From NCBI RefSeq assembly GCF_947502415.1, contig NZ_CANMZV010000005.1:186001-250000 (forward strand): 64,000 nucleotides of DNA, written 5' to 3'. The notes under the pieces are model-generated. The model was not told the origin of the DNA, did no database searches, and saw only the letters and a list, made by a program, of their open reading frames with translations. Shown here piece by piece: positions 1 through 9,550 of the stretch (positions are counted from its first letter, which is position 1; every line of letters begins with the position of its first letter). The stretch is from an uncultured Photobacterium sp. GTDB taxonomy: Bacteria; Pseudomonadota; Gammaproteobacteria; Enterobacterales; Vibrionaceae. Position numbers and translations under genes: made by a program.

Positions 1-1239
1 ATTGCCAACTCGAATTCTTTTGGTTTTAAAGAATCTCGTGCTGAATTTAGTGATGTCTACTCTAACTCGGTCTTTTCGAACGCCAAGACAACAACAGGTG
101 GTGGTGTTCAGTCATCTGTTGTTGCTCAGCAATTCCATGAAGGTTCGAGTATCTATACTAATAACCCGATGGACCTTCGTATTTCAGGTAGTGGTTTCTT
201 TGCTGTTGCCGATGATAAGCTGCAGCCGCAGAATAACAGCCTGACGCGTAACGGTGCTTTTCACTTGGATAAAGATAATAATATCGTCAACTCGGAAGGC
301 CAGTTCCTGCTAGGTTATCAGGTGGATCAGGAGACCGATCAGGTAACATCCTATGAATCCCAGTCCTTACAAGTGCCGGATCAGTTTGGTCAGCCTCGTG
401 CTTCAACAAACTTGAATGTTGGCGTTAACTTACCAGCTGGTGGTGACCCTAAAGATCCGAAGCAGTTTGATTTCAATGATCCGAATACCTATAACAAATC
501 GACGTCTGTAACTATTCATGACTCTTTGGGTCAGCCATACAAAATGACGACGTATTACGTTAAAGATAACACTACGCCAAACCGTTGGTCTGTTTACTAC
601 ACTGCAACGGATGGCAATGGTGAGAAGCCAGTGAATGTGACTAATGGTGGCGCGGCAACAGCCACTGGTCAGCAAGGTAGTACCATTGACTTTAATTCAG
701 ACGGTTCGGTGGCTTCGATTAACGACGGCCAGCCTGTTATCACAGAGCCGCTTGGCGCGGCCGGGGCTGGTCTGTATTTGAATGGTGCAGATGAAAACCA
801 AGTGATGAGCATTAATTTTGACTCTCCGACTCAGTATGCTGCGCCGTTTGAGGTTCGTCGCTTCAATGAAGACGGTGCGACAACGGGTTACCTTGCTAAA
901 GTCGATATCGATGCGAAAGGTTCGATTGTTGCAACCTACAGTAACGGTGAAAACGTGACGCTTGGCCGTGTCGGTATGGTACGTGTACCAAACGAGCAGG
1001 GCTTAGCATCAAAAGGCGGCACTCAGTGGGTAGTGAGTCAGGATTCTGGTGCTGCTATTTGGGGTGAAGCAAGTCAGGGCGCTTTTGGCACCGTGAAGAG
1101 TGGTACGCTGGAACAGTCAAACATTGACATGACTCAGGAGTTGGTGGATTTGATCACCGCTCAGCGTAACTTCCAGGCAAATTCCCGAGCTCTGGAAGTG
1201 GATAACCAGTTACAACAGACTATCCTACAAATTCGTTAA
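1..1239 (+). CDS. flgE: Flagellar hook protein FlgE (5' end cut off by window)
   Basis: FlgE polymerises into the extracellular hook, the universal joint between rod and filament. The reading frame is open from base 1 and ends in TAA at 1239, giving 412 codons; about the first 20-25 residues lie outside the window. The fragment opens with the conserved NSFGFK-type N-terminal helix and continues into the DLRISGSGFFAV segment shared by rod/hook proteins (about residues 57-68 of the fragment). It closes with the C-terminal axial helix containing SNIDMTQELVDLITAQRNFQANSR. Followed by a hairpin and a new promoter, so it is probably the last gene of a flgBCDE unit. An internal ATG at 169 is not the start, because homology clearly extends upstream of it. 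Confidence 0.97.
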   Translation: MANSNSFGFKESRAEFSDVYSNSVFSNAKTTTGGGVQSSVVAQQFHEGSSIYTNNPMDLRISGSGFFAVADDKLQPQNNSLTRNGAFHLDKDNNIVNSEGQFLLGYQVDQETDQVTSYESQSLQVPDQFGQPRASTNLNVGVNLPAGGDPKDPKQFDFNDPNTYNKSTSVTIHDSLGQPYKMTTYYVKDNTTPNRWSVYYTATDGNGEKPVNVTNGGAATATGQQGSTIDFNSDGSVASINDGQPVITEPLGAAGAGLYLNGADENQVMSINFDSPTQYAAPFEVRRFNEDGATTGYLAKVDIDAKGSIVATYSNGENVTLGRVGMVRVPNEQGLASKGGTQWVVSQDSGAAIWGEASQGAFGTVKSGTLEQSNIDMTQELVDLITAQRNFQANSRALEVDNQLQQTILQIR

Positions 1240-1272
1240 TTTACTTCAATATAGCGGATAATATTACTATTC

Positions 1273-1311
1273 CCGCTCGTTCAGTCCGATACTGAATGAG
1301 CGGCAAGTTTT
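1273..1311 (+). terminator. Hairpin after flgE, probable terminator
   Basis: A 13-base inverted repeat (CCGCTCGTTCAGT / ACTGAATGAGCGG, one G-T pair) with a 5-base loop is followed by CAAGTTTTG, a modest T-run. It separates flgE from the sigma-54 promoter of flgF. Confidence 0.6.
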
Positions 1312-1398
1312 GTCCGTAACTGTCAGAAAATTGTCCCTCCTTAGCCTTACTCCCAAGGCGATGCGTTTAAATTATTGTTTTTTAACAAAAAAAAACGC

Positions 1399-1413
1399 TG
1401 GCATACTTATTGC
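1399..1413 (+). promoter_or_regulatory. Sigma-54 promoter for flgFGHIJ
   Basis: TGGCATA-CTTA-TTGC fits the -24/-12 consensus TGGCAYR-N4-TTGC with the required GG-N10-GC spacing, 35 bp before the flgF start. A CGGCAA box, a possible FlrC half-site, lies about 95 bp upstream at 1301-1306. Vibrio flgF-type units are known to be sigma-54 dependent; promoter use here is inferred. Confidence 0.8.
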
Positions 1414-1448
1414 TTTAAAACCACTAGATTGTGATTGGAGAGTTGATA

Positions 1449-2198
1449 ATGGATCGCGCACTGTATTTGGCCATGAGTGGTGCTAAGCAAGATATGTATG
1501 GTATGCAGTTACATGCCAACAACCTTGCCAACGTGAGAACAACCGGTTTTCGCGCAGACCTAGAGCAGGCGCGTAGTATGCAGGCTTACGGTGAAGGTTT
1601 GCCGTCTCGTGTTTTTGCGATGACTGAACGTCCGGGACAAGACTTTTCCCAAGGTGCGGTAATGACGACAGGCCGTGATCTGGATGTGACTGTTGAAGGC
1701 GACGGCTGGTTGACGGTTTTAGACCCATCGGGTCAAGAAGCGTATACTCGTGCCGGCCACCTGAAAATCGATCAGACCGGAATGCTGCAAAATAGCAATG
1801 GTAACCTGATGCTTGGTGAAGGTGGCGCTCCGATATTTATTCCTCTTCCAATCAGCAAAATTGAAATTGGTAATGACGGGACAATTTCTGTATTACCTCA
1901 GGGGGCACCACCGGAAGCAATGGAGGTGGTTGACCGCCTGAAGCTGGTACGTCCCGATAACCGTGATTTATATAAAGACGTCAACGGATTGTTCAAGCCG
2001 AAAAATCCTGGCCAAACATATGACGCTGATGCCGGTGTGACCTTGCTAAAAGGTGCCCTTGAAGGCAGTAATGTCAATGCTGTGGGTGAAATGACAAGCA
2101 TGATTGATCTACAGCGACACTTTGAAATGCAGGTCAAATTAATGAAAACCGCAGAAGAGATGGATGCTTCGTCCGCTTCATTGATGCGTTTAGGCTAA
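1449..2198 (+). CDS. flgF: Flagellar basal-body proximal rod protein FlgF
   Basis: A 249-residue rod subunit, exported by the flagellar type III apparatus and assembled in the periplasm. The N-terminus carries the rod/hook signature (LHANNLANVRTTGF, about residues 21-34). The middle has the DLDVTVEGDGWLTV segment and the C-terminus the SNVNAVGEMTSMIDLQRHFE helix. The ATG at 1449 is preferred over an in-frame ATG at 1431 because GGAGAG lies just before it and MDRALYLAMSG is the usual N-terminus. First gene of a flgF-G-H-I-J run. Confidence 0.96.
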   Translation: MDRALYLAMSGAKQDMYGMQLHANNLANVRTTGFRADLEQARSMQAYGEGLPSRVFAMTERPGQDFSQGAVMTTGRDLDVTVEGDGWLTVLDPSGQEAYTRAGHLKIDQTGMLQNSNGNLMLGEGGAPIFIPLPISKIEIGNDGTISVLPQGAPPEAMEVVDRLKLVRPDNRDLYKDVNGLFKPKNPGQTYDADAGVTLLKGALEGSNVNAVGEMTSMIDLQRHFEMQVKLMKTAEEMDASSASLMRLG

Positions 2199-2219
2199 AC
2201 CGATAATAAGGAATAAAAC

Positions 2220-3008
2220 ATGCATCCAGCTTTATGGGTAAGTAAAACCGGTCTTGACGCTCAGCAAACGAATATCTCGACCATTTCCAACAACCTGGCT
2301 AACGCCTCAACAGTAGGTTTTAAGAAAAGCCGGGCTGTATTTGAAGATCTGTTTTATCAGAATATTAACCAACCGGGTGGCCAGTCTACTCAGGATACAG
2401 AGCTGCCATCTGGCCTGATGCTTGGTGCCGGTTCGAAAGTTGTCGCGACACAGAAGGTGTTTACCCAGGGTAATACCCAGACCACCAACAATGCGATGGA
2501 CATGATGATTGAGGGGGATGGTTTCTTTCAGATCCTGCTTCCAGATGGCAACATGGGTTATACCCGTAATGGTCAGTTCACGATTAATGGTGAAGGTCAG
2601 TTGGTAACTAGTGGCTCGGGCTATGTGCTTCAGCCTGAAATTGTCGTTCCTGAAGATGCGGTTGGCATTACTGTCGGTACTGATGGTGAAGTCTCTGCCC
2701 GTATTCGTGGCCAGCAGGAAAACCAGGTGCTCGGTCAGATCACCACAGTGGATTTCATCAACCCGGGCGGCCTTGAGCCAATAGGTCAGAACTTGTTCTT
2801 GCCGACCGGTGCCAGCGGTGATGCTCAGGAAGGTGTTCCGGGCTTGGACGGTTTTGGTTCAGTTCGTCAGTCGATGCTGGAAACTTCTAACGTTAACGTA
2901 ACTGAAGAGCTGGTAAACATGATTGAGGCACAACGGGTATATGAAATGAACTCTAAAGTGATCTCGACTGTTGACCAAATGCTTAGCTACGTTAACCAGC
3001 AGCTATAA
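2220..3008 (+). CDS. flgG: Flagellar basal-body distal rod protein FlgG
   Basis: A 262-residue distal rod subunit, the usual family length. It shows the N-terminal [18 protein letters not shown] helix (about residues 24-41), the [13 protein letters not shown] segment and the C-terminal [24 protein letters not shown] axial helix. These three blocks are shared with FlgE and FlgF and define the rod/hook superfamily. Starts 21 bp after flgF with AAGGA upstream. Exported without a cleaved signal and assembled between the proximal rod and the hook. Confidence 0.97.
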   Translation: MHPALWVSKTGLDAQQTNISTISNNLANASTVGFKKSRAVFEDLFYQNINQPGGQSTQDTELPSGLMLGAGSKVVATQKVFTQGNTQTTNNAMDMMIEGDGFFQILLPDGNMGYTRNGQFTINGEGQLVTSGSGYVLQPEIVVPEDAVGITVGTDGEVSARIRGQQENQVLGQITTVDFINPGGLEPIGQNLFLPTGASGDAQEGVPGLDGFGSVRQSMLETSNVNVTEELVNMIEAQRVYEMNSKVISTVDQMLSYVNQQL

Positions 3009-3019
3009 CAGGAGTTAAA

Positions 3020-3790
3020 GTGGCAATGAGAAAACTCATCGCAGGTCTAGTGATTGTGCTCTCCGGTTGTACTCAGCTGCCGGTTAAAGAGTCTGATATC
3101 AGTCAGGCGACAACCATGATTGACGCAGTTGAAGGTTCGACTGAAGAGAGTTCGACACTTATTGAGATGATGCGCCGCCGCGAAGACCCACAGGCAGGTG
3201 ATCCTGCATGGGCAAGTGTACTTCCGCAGGAGAAGCCGGAGCATTATGCGACAGCAACGGGCTCCCTGTTTGATGTTACCGGTGCACAAGACTTGTATGA
3301 TGACACTAAACCTCGTGGTATTGGTGATATTGTCACTATCTTACTGGAAGAGAAAACCCAGGCTAAGAAAAGTGCCAGTTCTGATTTAGATAAGTCGACA
3401 GATATGTCGATGGATCCACTACAACTGGGTGGACAAGCTGTAAAAATTGGTGAACGTGATTTGTCATATGCTGTGAGCAACGCCAACAAGTTTGCTGGCA
3501 GTACGTCGGCAGATCAGAGCAACAGTATCAAGGGTTCGATTTCAGTTGAAGTTATCGATGTGCTGGCTAACGGCAACCTGCTGGTACGTGGTGAGAAGTG
3601 GTTGACCCTGAATACCGGTGATGAATATATCCGTGTGAGCGGAACGGTTCGCCCGGATGATATCAGTCAGGAAAACACCATTGCTTCAACCCGAATTGCT
3701 AATGCACGTATACAGTATTCCGGCACTGGTGACCGACAAGATGTGCAGGAGCAGGGTTGGTTAGCTCGCTTTTTCAACGTTAGTATCTAA
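3020..3790 (+). CDS. flgH: Flagellar L-ring lipoprotein FlgH
   Basis: Forms the outer-membrane L-ring, the bushing through which the rod passes. The N-terminus is a short lipoprotein signal ending in the lipobox LSGC, so the mature protein would begin with an acylated Cys at residue 17 (15 if the ATG at 3026 is used). The body contains [21 protein letters not shown] and a C-terminal [11 protein letters not shown] block, both FlgH hallmarks. The GTG at 3020 has AGGAG five bases upstream; the ATG at 3026 is the alternative. 256 residues is slightly longer than the enterobacterial form (about 230). Confidence 0.95.
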   Translation: MAMRKLIAGLVIVLSGCTQLPVKESDISQATTMIDAVEGSTEESSTLIEMMRRREDPQAGDPAWASVLPQEKPEHYATATGSLFDVTGAQDLYDDTKPRGIGDIVTILLEEKTQAKKSASSDLDKSTDMSMDPLQLGGQAVKIGERDLSYAVSNANKFAGSTSADQSNSIKGSISVEVIDVLANGNLLVRGEKWLTLNTGDEYIRVSGTVRPDDISQENTIASTRIANARIQYSGTGDRQDVQEQGWLARFFNVSI

Positions 3791-3802
3791 CGGAGTTTCA
3801 TA

Positions 3803-4894
3803 ATGAAATTACGGACTTTTTGCTTTGGCTTGATGATGGTGCTGGCGTTGCCGTTACAGGCAGCACGAATTAAAGATGTCTCGGCCGTGGCTGGGGTGCG
3901 GAGTAACCAGTTGGTAGGTTACGGCCTGGTTGTCGGTTTACCGGGAACGGGGGAAACTACGCCGTTTACTGATCAGAGCTTCAATGCCATGTTGCAAAAT
4001 TTCGGAATTCAGCTGCCGCCGGGCACTAAACCGAAAACAAAGAACGTAGCGGCAGTTGCGGTAAATGCAACGTTGCCACCGTTTACCAAACAGGGCCAGA
4101 GTATTGATATCACCGTATCATCAATTGGTTCGGCCAAAAGTCTACGTGGTGGTACTTTGTTGCAAACTTTCCTGAAAGGTTTGGACGGTAAAGTGTATGC
4201 GATTGCACAGGGTAGCCTGGTTGTTGGTGGGTTCAGTGCAACAGGGGCAGATGGTTCGAAAATTGTGGGTAATAACCCGACTGTCGGCCGTATTTCAAAT
4301 GGTGCAATGGTCGAGCGTGAAGTGCCCAACCCATTTGGTCGTGGCGATTTCCTGACGTTTAATCTGTTTGAACCTGATTTTACTACCGCTCAGCGTATGG
4401 CTGATGCTATTAATCAGTTCCTTGGCCCTCAGATGGCGGCGGCGGTGGATGCCACCTCTATTCGTGTACGTGCTCCGAGAGATGTTAGCCAGCGCGTAGC
4501 ATTTTTGTCGACTATTGAAAACCTGGAGTTTGACCCGGCTGAAGGGGCGGCAAAGATCATTGTAAACTCCCGTACAGGCACTATTGTGGTTGGCCAGAAT
4601 GTGAAGTTGAAACCGGCTGCTATAACTCACGGTGGAATGACGGTCTCGATTAAAGAAAACTACTCGGTAAGCCAGCCAAATGGCTTTTCGGGAGGAAACA
4701 CAGTTGTTGTGCCTAACTCGGATATTCAGGTGACCGAGGAAGACTCACGTATGTTCAAGTTTGAGCCGGGGATCACGCTCGATGAGCTGGTTAGGGCTGT
4801 GAACCAAGTTGGCGCAGCACCGTCGGATTTAATGGCAATTTTGCAGGCACTGAAGCAGGCCGGGGCAATAGAAGGCCAGCTGATCATTATTTAA
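3803..4894 (+). CDS. flgI: Flagellar P-ring protein FlgI
   Basis: The P-ring subunit sits in the peptidoglycan layer around the distal rod. The first 20 residues form a Sec signal peptide (MKLRTFC followed by a hydrophobic stretch, cleavage after LQA) and the mature protein begins [20 protein letters not shown], the conserved start. The C-terminus carries [25 protein letters not shown] and ends in GQLIII. Length 363 residues matches the family. A GGAG box precedes the ATG; flgH lies 12 bp upstream. Confidence 0.97.
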   Translation: MKLRTFCFGLMMVLALPLQAARIKDVSAVAGVRSNQLVGYGLVVGLPGTGETTPFTDQSFNAMLQNFGIQLPPGTKPKTKNVAAVAVNATLPPFTKQGQSIDITVSSIGSAKSLRGGTLLQTFLKGLDGKVYAIAQGSLVVGGFSATGADGSKIVGNNPTVGRISNGAMVEREVPNPFGRGDFLTFNLFEPDFTTAQRMADAINQFLGPQMAAAVDATSIRVRAPRDVSQRVAFLSTIENLEFDPAEGAAKIIVNSRTGTIVVGQNVKLKPAAITHGGMTVSIKENYSVSQPNGFSGGNTVVVPNSDIQVTEEDSRMFKFEPGITLDELVRAVNQVGAAPSDLMAILQALKQAGAIEGQLIII

Positions 4895-4921
4895 TTGAGG
4901 TTTCAGGATCTCGAGGGTGAT

Positions 4922-5908
4922 ATGAAAACAACTGATCCGGGTTTTATCCATGATATATCCAACCTTGAGCGATTAAGGTCGGGGATCAAAGAAGATGAAG
5001 GTGCGTCTTTGCGAGCGGCTGCCGAGCAGTTCGAGGCGATCTTCACTCAGATGTTGTTTAAGTCGATGCGTGAAGCCAATGAGGCTTTTGAATCTGACTT
5101 GATGAGCAGCAGCAATACCAAGTTCTTTGAGCAAATGCATGATGAACAGATGGCCAGTGAGCTGAGCTCGACAGGTTCATTAGGTCTTGCAGATCTTATC
5201 GTTTCACAGCTTGGCGGCGAAGAGATGAATGAGGCAGCAAAAAACGGGCCTTCAGAGCAAGCGGCGTTACCGCAGCGTCCTGATATACCTCAGGCTAAGC
5301 CACTGGATAATGTGGTTGCTAAGTCGGATACTGCAGTAGTTTCTCCGATAGAAAATGGCCCTTGGAAAGCGATGCCTCAAACGGAAGTGACGGCTGCGGC
5401 ATCAGCCATGATGGCGCCGAAGTCACTAGATAATAATCTTACTTTTGAATCACCAGAAGATTTTGTAACGCGGATGCGTCCTTATGCCGAGAAAGCAGCT
5501 CATGCCTTGGGTACAGAGCCATCGGTGCTGATAGCACAAGCCGCACTGGAAACTGGCTGGGGTAAGAAAGTGATCAAAAATGCCGCTGATAACAGTAATA
5601 ATCTGTTTAATATCAAGGCTGACCCACGCTGGTCCGGTTTGAAAGTGGCGACGAATACTCTGGAGTTTCATAACGGTATTCCGGTGCAGGAACGAGCGGC
5701 ATTTCGTTCTTATGAAAGTTATCAGGAAAGCTTCAACGATTACGTACGCTTTTTGAATGACAACCCACGTTATTCTGAAGCCCTGGAACAACCGGCGGAT
5801 CCGGTTAAGTTCATCCGAAATCTGCATAAAGCCGGTTATGCGACCGATCCCCAGTATTCAGATAAGATTATTAACGTGATGAATAAGGTCAATCAGTTAA
5901 TGAAGTAA
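4922..5908 (+). CDS. flgJ: Rod-assembly peptidoglycan hydrolase FlgJ
   Basis: Two-domain protein of 328 residues. Residues about 30-100 form the rod-scaffold domain (EQFEAIFTQMLFKSMREAN). A Pro/Ala-rich linker follows, then a C-terminal glucosaminidase domain (about 175-328) with IAQAALETGWGKK, the Glu there being the likely catalytic residue, and NNLFNIKADPRW. It cuts the cell wall to let the rod through. The ATG at 4922 is chosen because GAGGG lies just upstream; a TTG at 4895 abutting the flgI stop is in frame but gives an unusual leader. Last gene of the flgF-J run. Confidence 0.95.
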   Translation: MKTTDPGFIHDISNLERLRSGIKEDEGASLRAAAEQFEAIFTQMLFKSMREANEAFESDLMSSSNTKFFEQMHDEQMASELSSTGSLGLADLIVSQLGGEEMNEAAKNGPSEQAALPQRPDIPQAKPLDNVVAKSDTAVVSPIENGPWKAMPQTEVTAAASAMMAPKSLDNNLTFESPEDFVTRMRPYAEKAAHALGTEPSVLIAQAALETGWGKKVIKNAADNSNNLFNIKADPRWSGLKVATNTLEFHNGIPVQERAAFRSYESYQESFNDYVRFLNDNPRYSEALEQPADPVKFIRNLHKAGYATDPQYSDKIINVMNKVNQLMK

Positions 5909-5991
5909 GTCTTTTATTAAAGGGTTAGCAGCGATGTTTGAACTATAAAAATTGCTGCTGATCACTTCCTGCCATTTTCTATCTACGATTC

Positions 5992-6005
5992 GGCAAGTCA
6001 TTGCC
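5992..6005. promoter_or_regulatory. GGCAA-N4-TTGCC palindrome upstream of flgK (candidate FlrC site)
   Basis: A perfect 5-base inverted repeat, GGCAA-GTCA-TTGCC, lies about 72 bp before the flgK sigma-54 promoter, a normal distance for an enhancer-binding protein. A matching GGCAA-N5-TTGCC palindrome lies beside the flagellin-1 promoter. Assignment to FlrC is inference from shared occurrence. Confidence 0.4.
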
Positions 6006-6077
6006 CCAGCTTAAAAAGTAAGCATCCCTCAGTATTGCTCTCCCATATAAATCAAAGTCTTATCTGCTGGTAAAAGT

Positions 6078-6092
6078 TGGAACGTTTTTTGC
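6078..6092 (+). promoter_or_regulatory. Sigma-54 promoter for flgKL
   Basis: TGGAACG-TTTT-TTGC with exact GG-N10-GC spacing, 49 bp before the flgK start. flgK is a known FlrC/sigma-54 target in Vibrio. Confidence 0.8.
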
Positions 6093-6141
6093 TTGTTATA
6101 ACCTGAATGATTTGTAACCCCCTCAATTTACTGGAGGCTTC

Positions 6142-8025
6142 ATGGGGTTTGACTTGCTAAATATGGGTACCCAAGGCGTTTTGACTGCACAGCGTCAGTT
6201 AAACACGACCAGCCATAACATTAATAATGTTAATACTGAAGGCTACAGCCGTCAGTCTGTGGTACAGCAAGCTAATGCCCCTATGTGGTGGGGGGGCAAC
6301 CAGTACGGTACTGGTGTGCATGCGGCAGAAGTTCGCCGCGGCTATGATCAGTTTGCTACCGATGAGCTAAATTTAACGACCACCAATCTTAGCTACGCCA
6401 CAGAGCGGGAATCTCAGCTTGGCCGCTTGGATAGTATGCTGGCTAACAGTGCCAAGAAAATCCCGGAAGACATGAATCAGTGGTACGACGCTGTCAAAGC
6501 CTTGGCTGATAGCCCTAGCGATATGGGCGCGCGTACAGTTGTTCTTGAAAAAGCGAAATTGGTGGCGGCCGGACTTAACGACAACCACACAATTCTGGCT
6601 CGTCAGAAATCCGAAACCAACGAAGTACTTTCCCAGACATTAGGCCGAATTAATGACATTGCCCAAGAGTTGGTAGATGTCCATAAGGCATTGGTGAAAA
6701 CTCCGGTATCGAAGCATGATAATGATTTGATGGACCGTCACCAGAACCTGATCAATGAGCTGTCGCAATACACCAAAGTCAGTGTTTCCCGTAAGAACGC
6801 TGAAACCTTCAATATCATGATTGGCAGTGGCCATACGCTGGTATCAGGAACCGAATGCAGTGAACTACGAATGGTTAACGGCAAACCGGATCCGCAGCAG
6901 ACTCAGCTGGCTATAGTTGAAGGTAAGTCGCTTAAAACTATCCGTAACGATGATATTGGCGGCAAGATGGCGGCATTGTTTCAGTTTCGAGATGAAACCC
7001 TCTCCCATGGCATGGATGAGATGGGGCGTATCTCTATCGGCTTTGCCGATTCAGTCAATAATCTGCAGCAGCAGGGCTTGGATCTGAACGGTCAGGTGGG
7101 TGGAAATATGTTCCGCGATGTTAACGATCCTGCCGTTGCTGCGGCAAGAGCGATGTTGCCCCCGGGCTCTAATGCTGATTTGAAAGTGTATATCGAGGAT
7201 TTGAATGCGCTGAAAATTGGAGAATACGATCTGACATTTGATGGTAGCCAGCATACCTTGGCATTACCGGATGGTTCCCGGCAGAAGGTGATCCCGAGTG
7301 GCACTCCGCCAGCCTTTGTTATGGATGGATTCCGGGTTGAAATGGATACGCCGATGAAAGCCGGAGAGCGTATTGTCCTTCGTCCAACCCGTTCGGCAGC
7401 AGGTGATATCAGTGTCACGATGAATGACTCGGCAAAAATTGCCGCCCAGAGTTATTTAAGTTCGGCAAGTAAAACCCAAGGCCAGGCACCGTTTAATATT
7501 ACACGTGCCGGCGGTCTGTCTGAGTTTCAGGTGGCTGTATCGCCGGATGCCAGCCAGTTTGCCGTTCTTGATATGAAAGGCAATATTTTGCAGCCCCCAC
7601 AGCCATACCCGCCAACGGGTGAAGTGGTTGTCGGTGGAACAGGTTTTACCCTAGGGCAGGGCGCGGTCGGTGGCGACTTATTTGCCGTTAATTTGAACGG
7701 AGCTGATGGCGATAATGGCAACTTGATCAAGATGCAAACCTTGCAGTCCACGAAGGTGATGGATGGTGGTCGCTCGACGGTCATTGATGTCTACCAGGGG
7801 CTGAATACCGAAATGGGTGTGCAGAAAGCATCGGCCGCTCGCCTAAAAGAAGTGGGCTTGGTAGAGAAAGATGCGGCAGAAAGCCGGGTAGCAGAAATCG
7901 GGGGGGTTAACCTCGATGAGGAAGCGGCAAACATGATGAAATTTCAGCAATCTTATATGGCTTCGTCGCGGATTATGACAGTGGCGAATGAAACCTTTGA
8001 CACATTACTTAACGCGTCCCGCTAA
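6142..8025 (+). CDS. flgK: Flagellar hook-associated protein 1 FlgK
   Basis: First of two hook-filament junction proteins, 627 residues. N-terminal D0 helix MGFDLLNMGTQGVLTAQRQL followed by NINNVNTEGYSRQ, the signature shared with rod/hook proteins; C-terminal helix GVNLDEEAANMMKFQQSYMA and ending in TLLNASR. The ATG has GGAGG a few bases upstream and the gene follows its own sigma-54 promoter. Longer than the Salmonella protein (about 550) because of a bigger variable centre, as is common in Vibrio. Cotranscribed with flgL, 18 bp downstream. Confidence 0.97.
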   Translation: MGFDLLNMGTQGVLTAQRQLNTTSHNINNVNTEGYSRQSVVQQANAPMWWGGNQYGTGVHAAEVRRGYDQFATDELNLTTTNLSYATERESQLGRLDSMLANSAKKIPEDMNQWYDAVKALADSPSDMGARTVVLEKAKLVAAGLNDNHTILARQKSETNEVLSQTLGRINDIAQELVDVHKALVKTPVSKHDNDLMDRHQNLINELSQYTKVSVSRKNAETFNIMIGSGHTLVSGTECSELRMVNGKPDPQQTQLAIVEGKSLKTIRNDDIGGKMAALFQFRDETLSHGMDEMGRISIGFADSVNNLQQQGLDLNGQVGGNMFRDVNDPAVAAARAMLPPGSNADLKVYIEDLNALKIGEYDLTFDGSQHTLALPDGSRQKVIPSGTPPAFVMDGFRVEMDTPMKAGERIVLRPTRSAAGDISVTMNDSAKIAAQSYLSSASKTQGQAPFNITRAGGLSEFQVAVSPDASQFAVLDMKGNILQPPQPYPPTGEVVVGGTGFTLGQGAVGGDLFAVNLNGADGDNGNLIKMQTLQSTKVMDGGRSTVIDVYQGLNTEMGVQKASAARLKEVGLVEKDAAESRVAEIGGVNLDEEAANMMKFQQSYMASSRIMTVANETFDTLLNASR

Positions 8026-8043
8026 TAAAGGAGACTGATTATT

Positions 8044-9234
8044 ATGATTAGCCGAATTGCCAGTTTCCATAACTACAGTTCTGTTGCCAACGACATGAAC
8101 CGGCAGCAGGTGAAAGTCGCGGAAAACCAGGAGCAACTAGCTTCCGGTAAACGCCTGCTCACAGCTGGCGATGATCCTGTCTCCTCTATCTATATTCAGA
8201 ACTTTGATCAGCAGAGCACTCAGATCGAGCAGTCGCTAAAGTCGATCACTTTGGCTCGAAACCGTCTGGATAATGAAGAATCGGTGATCACCGAAGTGGA
8301 AAGCTTGCTTGATGAAGCCAAGCGTAAAACCATGTTGATGGTTAACGGCTCTTTGTCTGCTGACGATCGGATCGCGCACAAACAAGACATGCAGGGGCTT
8401 TTTGATAACTTCATGAACTTGGCTAATGCCAAGGATGAGTCCGGCAACTTCATTTTTTCAGGTACTCAATATAGCAAGCAGCCGTTTTTCCGGGATAACA
8501 GCGGGCATGTAACTTATGCCGGTGACAGTTATCAGCGAATGGCGAAGGTTGCAACTGCCGTGGATATACCGATCAATGATGCTGGCGATAAGTTGTTTAT
8601 GGAAGTGGATAACCCTTACGGCGATTACCAGCCAGAGTACGGCTTGCAAAGCGGTTCGTTACTGTTGTTGTCTCAGGCTCGAAATTCCAATAATGCTGAT
8701 CAGGCCAGCTACAGGGTGGAGTTCTCTTCAACCCCTGCCGGCACTTCATACCATCTGTTCCAAAATGGCAGCGTGGTTAGTAGTGCTCAGTACGATCCGA
8801 GCAAAGGGATCGAATGGGGAACGTTGCAGATCGATGTGGAAGGCGATATCGAAAACGGTGATGTGATTGAGCTGACACGTCAGGACAAAGTGAATGTGTT
8901 TGATGCATTCAGGCGCAGTATTGAATTATCGGAGCGAAGTGTGTCGAATGCATCGGCATCGGGTGAACTTCACCAGGCTGTGGCTGAGCTGTCGGAAGGT
9001 TTTAAGCATATTAACCGGGCAAGATCGGAAATCGGAACCCGATTACAAACGCTGGATCGTCAGGAAGATATGCATGAGGATTTCAATATCGTCATGAGTC
9101 AGGCGCGCGGAACGCTGGAAGATCTTGATTATGCTACTGCGGTTATTGAGCTGAATGAAAATATGATGGCTCTACAGGCATCCCAACAGGCCTTCGCTCA
9201 AACTAAGGATCTAAACCTGTTTAATTATATTTAA
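8044..9234 (+). CDS. flgL: Flagellar hook-associated protein 3 FlgL
   Basis: Second junction protein, 396 residues, built like a flagellin without the full outer domains. The N-terminus MISRIASFHNYSSVANDMNRQQ and the segment QLASGKRLLTAGDDPVSSIYIQN correspond to the conserved flagellin-like D0/D1 helices. The C-terminus closes with DLDYATAVIELNENMMALQASQQAF. The start follows an AAAGGAG box. Last gene of flgKL; a 316-bp gene-free stretch with the flagellin-1 promoter follows. Confidence 0.96.
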   Translation: MISRIASFHNYSSVANDMNRQQVKVAENQEQLASGKRLLTAGDDPVSSIYIQNFDQQSTQIEQSLKSITLARNRLDNEESVITEVESLLDEAKRKTMLMVNGSLSADDRIAHKQDMQGLFDNFMNLANAKDESGNFIFSGTQYSKQPFFRDNSGHVTYAGDSYQRMAKVATAVDIPINDAGDKLFMEVDNPYGDYQPEYGLQSGSLLLLSQARNSNNADQASYRVEFSSTPAGTSYHLFQNGSVVSSAQYDPSKGIEWGTLQIDVEGDIENGDVIELTRQDKVNVFDAFRRSIELSERSVSNASASGELHQAVAELSEGFKHINRARSEIGTRLQTLDRQEDMHEDFNIVMSQARGTLEDLDYATAVIELNENMMALQASQQAFAQTKDLNLFNYI

Positions 9235-9391
9235 TACTGTGCGGTATTTTAAAAGTAGTTTTTAACTCCTTGTTACGGCAAAGGTTTCTAAAGGACGGAA
9301 AAACGGCAAACCAGATAGGCATTCGGTTGCCACCTACTGAAACAAAAGATGATAACTCAGTATAAATTGTTCTTATCTAATGTTTTATTTT
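9235..9391. promoter_or_regulatory. Gene-free leader between flgL and flagellin 1, with CGGCAA boxes
   Basis: No gene is visible between flgL and flagellin 1 (9235-9550). The upstream part holds CGGCAA at 9276-9281 and 9304-9309 and an inverted TTGCC at 9327-9331, all within 120 bp of the sigma-54 promoter at 9392. No clear terminator for flgL was found. Confidence 0.35.
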
Positions 9392-9406
9392 TGGCACGAT
9401 GGTTGC
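9392..9406 (+). promoter_or_regulatory. Consensus sigma-54 promoter for flagellin 1
   Basis: TGGCACG-ATGG-TTGC is a perfect match to the -24/-12 consensus with GG-N10-GC spacing. It lies 145 bp before the flagellin start, implying a long leader, as in V. cholerae flaA, the FlrC/sigma-54-dependent flagellin. Confidence 0.92.
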
Positions 9407-9433
9407 TTGAAAATAAATAAAGATAATCTTGGT

Positions 9434-9448
9434 GGCAAGTGAATTGCC
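9434..9448. promoter_or_regulatory. GGCAA-N5-TTGCC palindrome downstream of the flagellin-1 promoter (candidate FlrC site)
   Basis: Inverted repeat GGCAA-GTGAA-TTGCC, beginning about 28 bp after the -12 element and so inside the transcribed leader. In V. cholerae FlrC is reported to bind downstream of the flaA start site, so position and sequence both suggest an FlrC site. Inference only. Confidence 0.45.
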
Positions 9449-9550
9449 TAAATAATTTACATATATGGCTGGCCCCGCTTCACTGTCTTTAGTACTGACT
9501 GTTGCGGGTAGGCTGTTTCGCTAACTTAGCGAAAGTCAAAGGAGAGCAAA

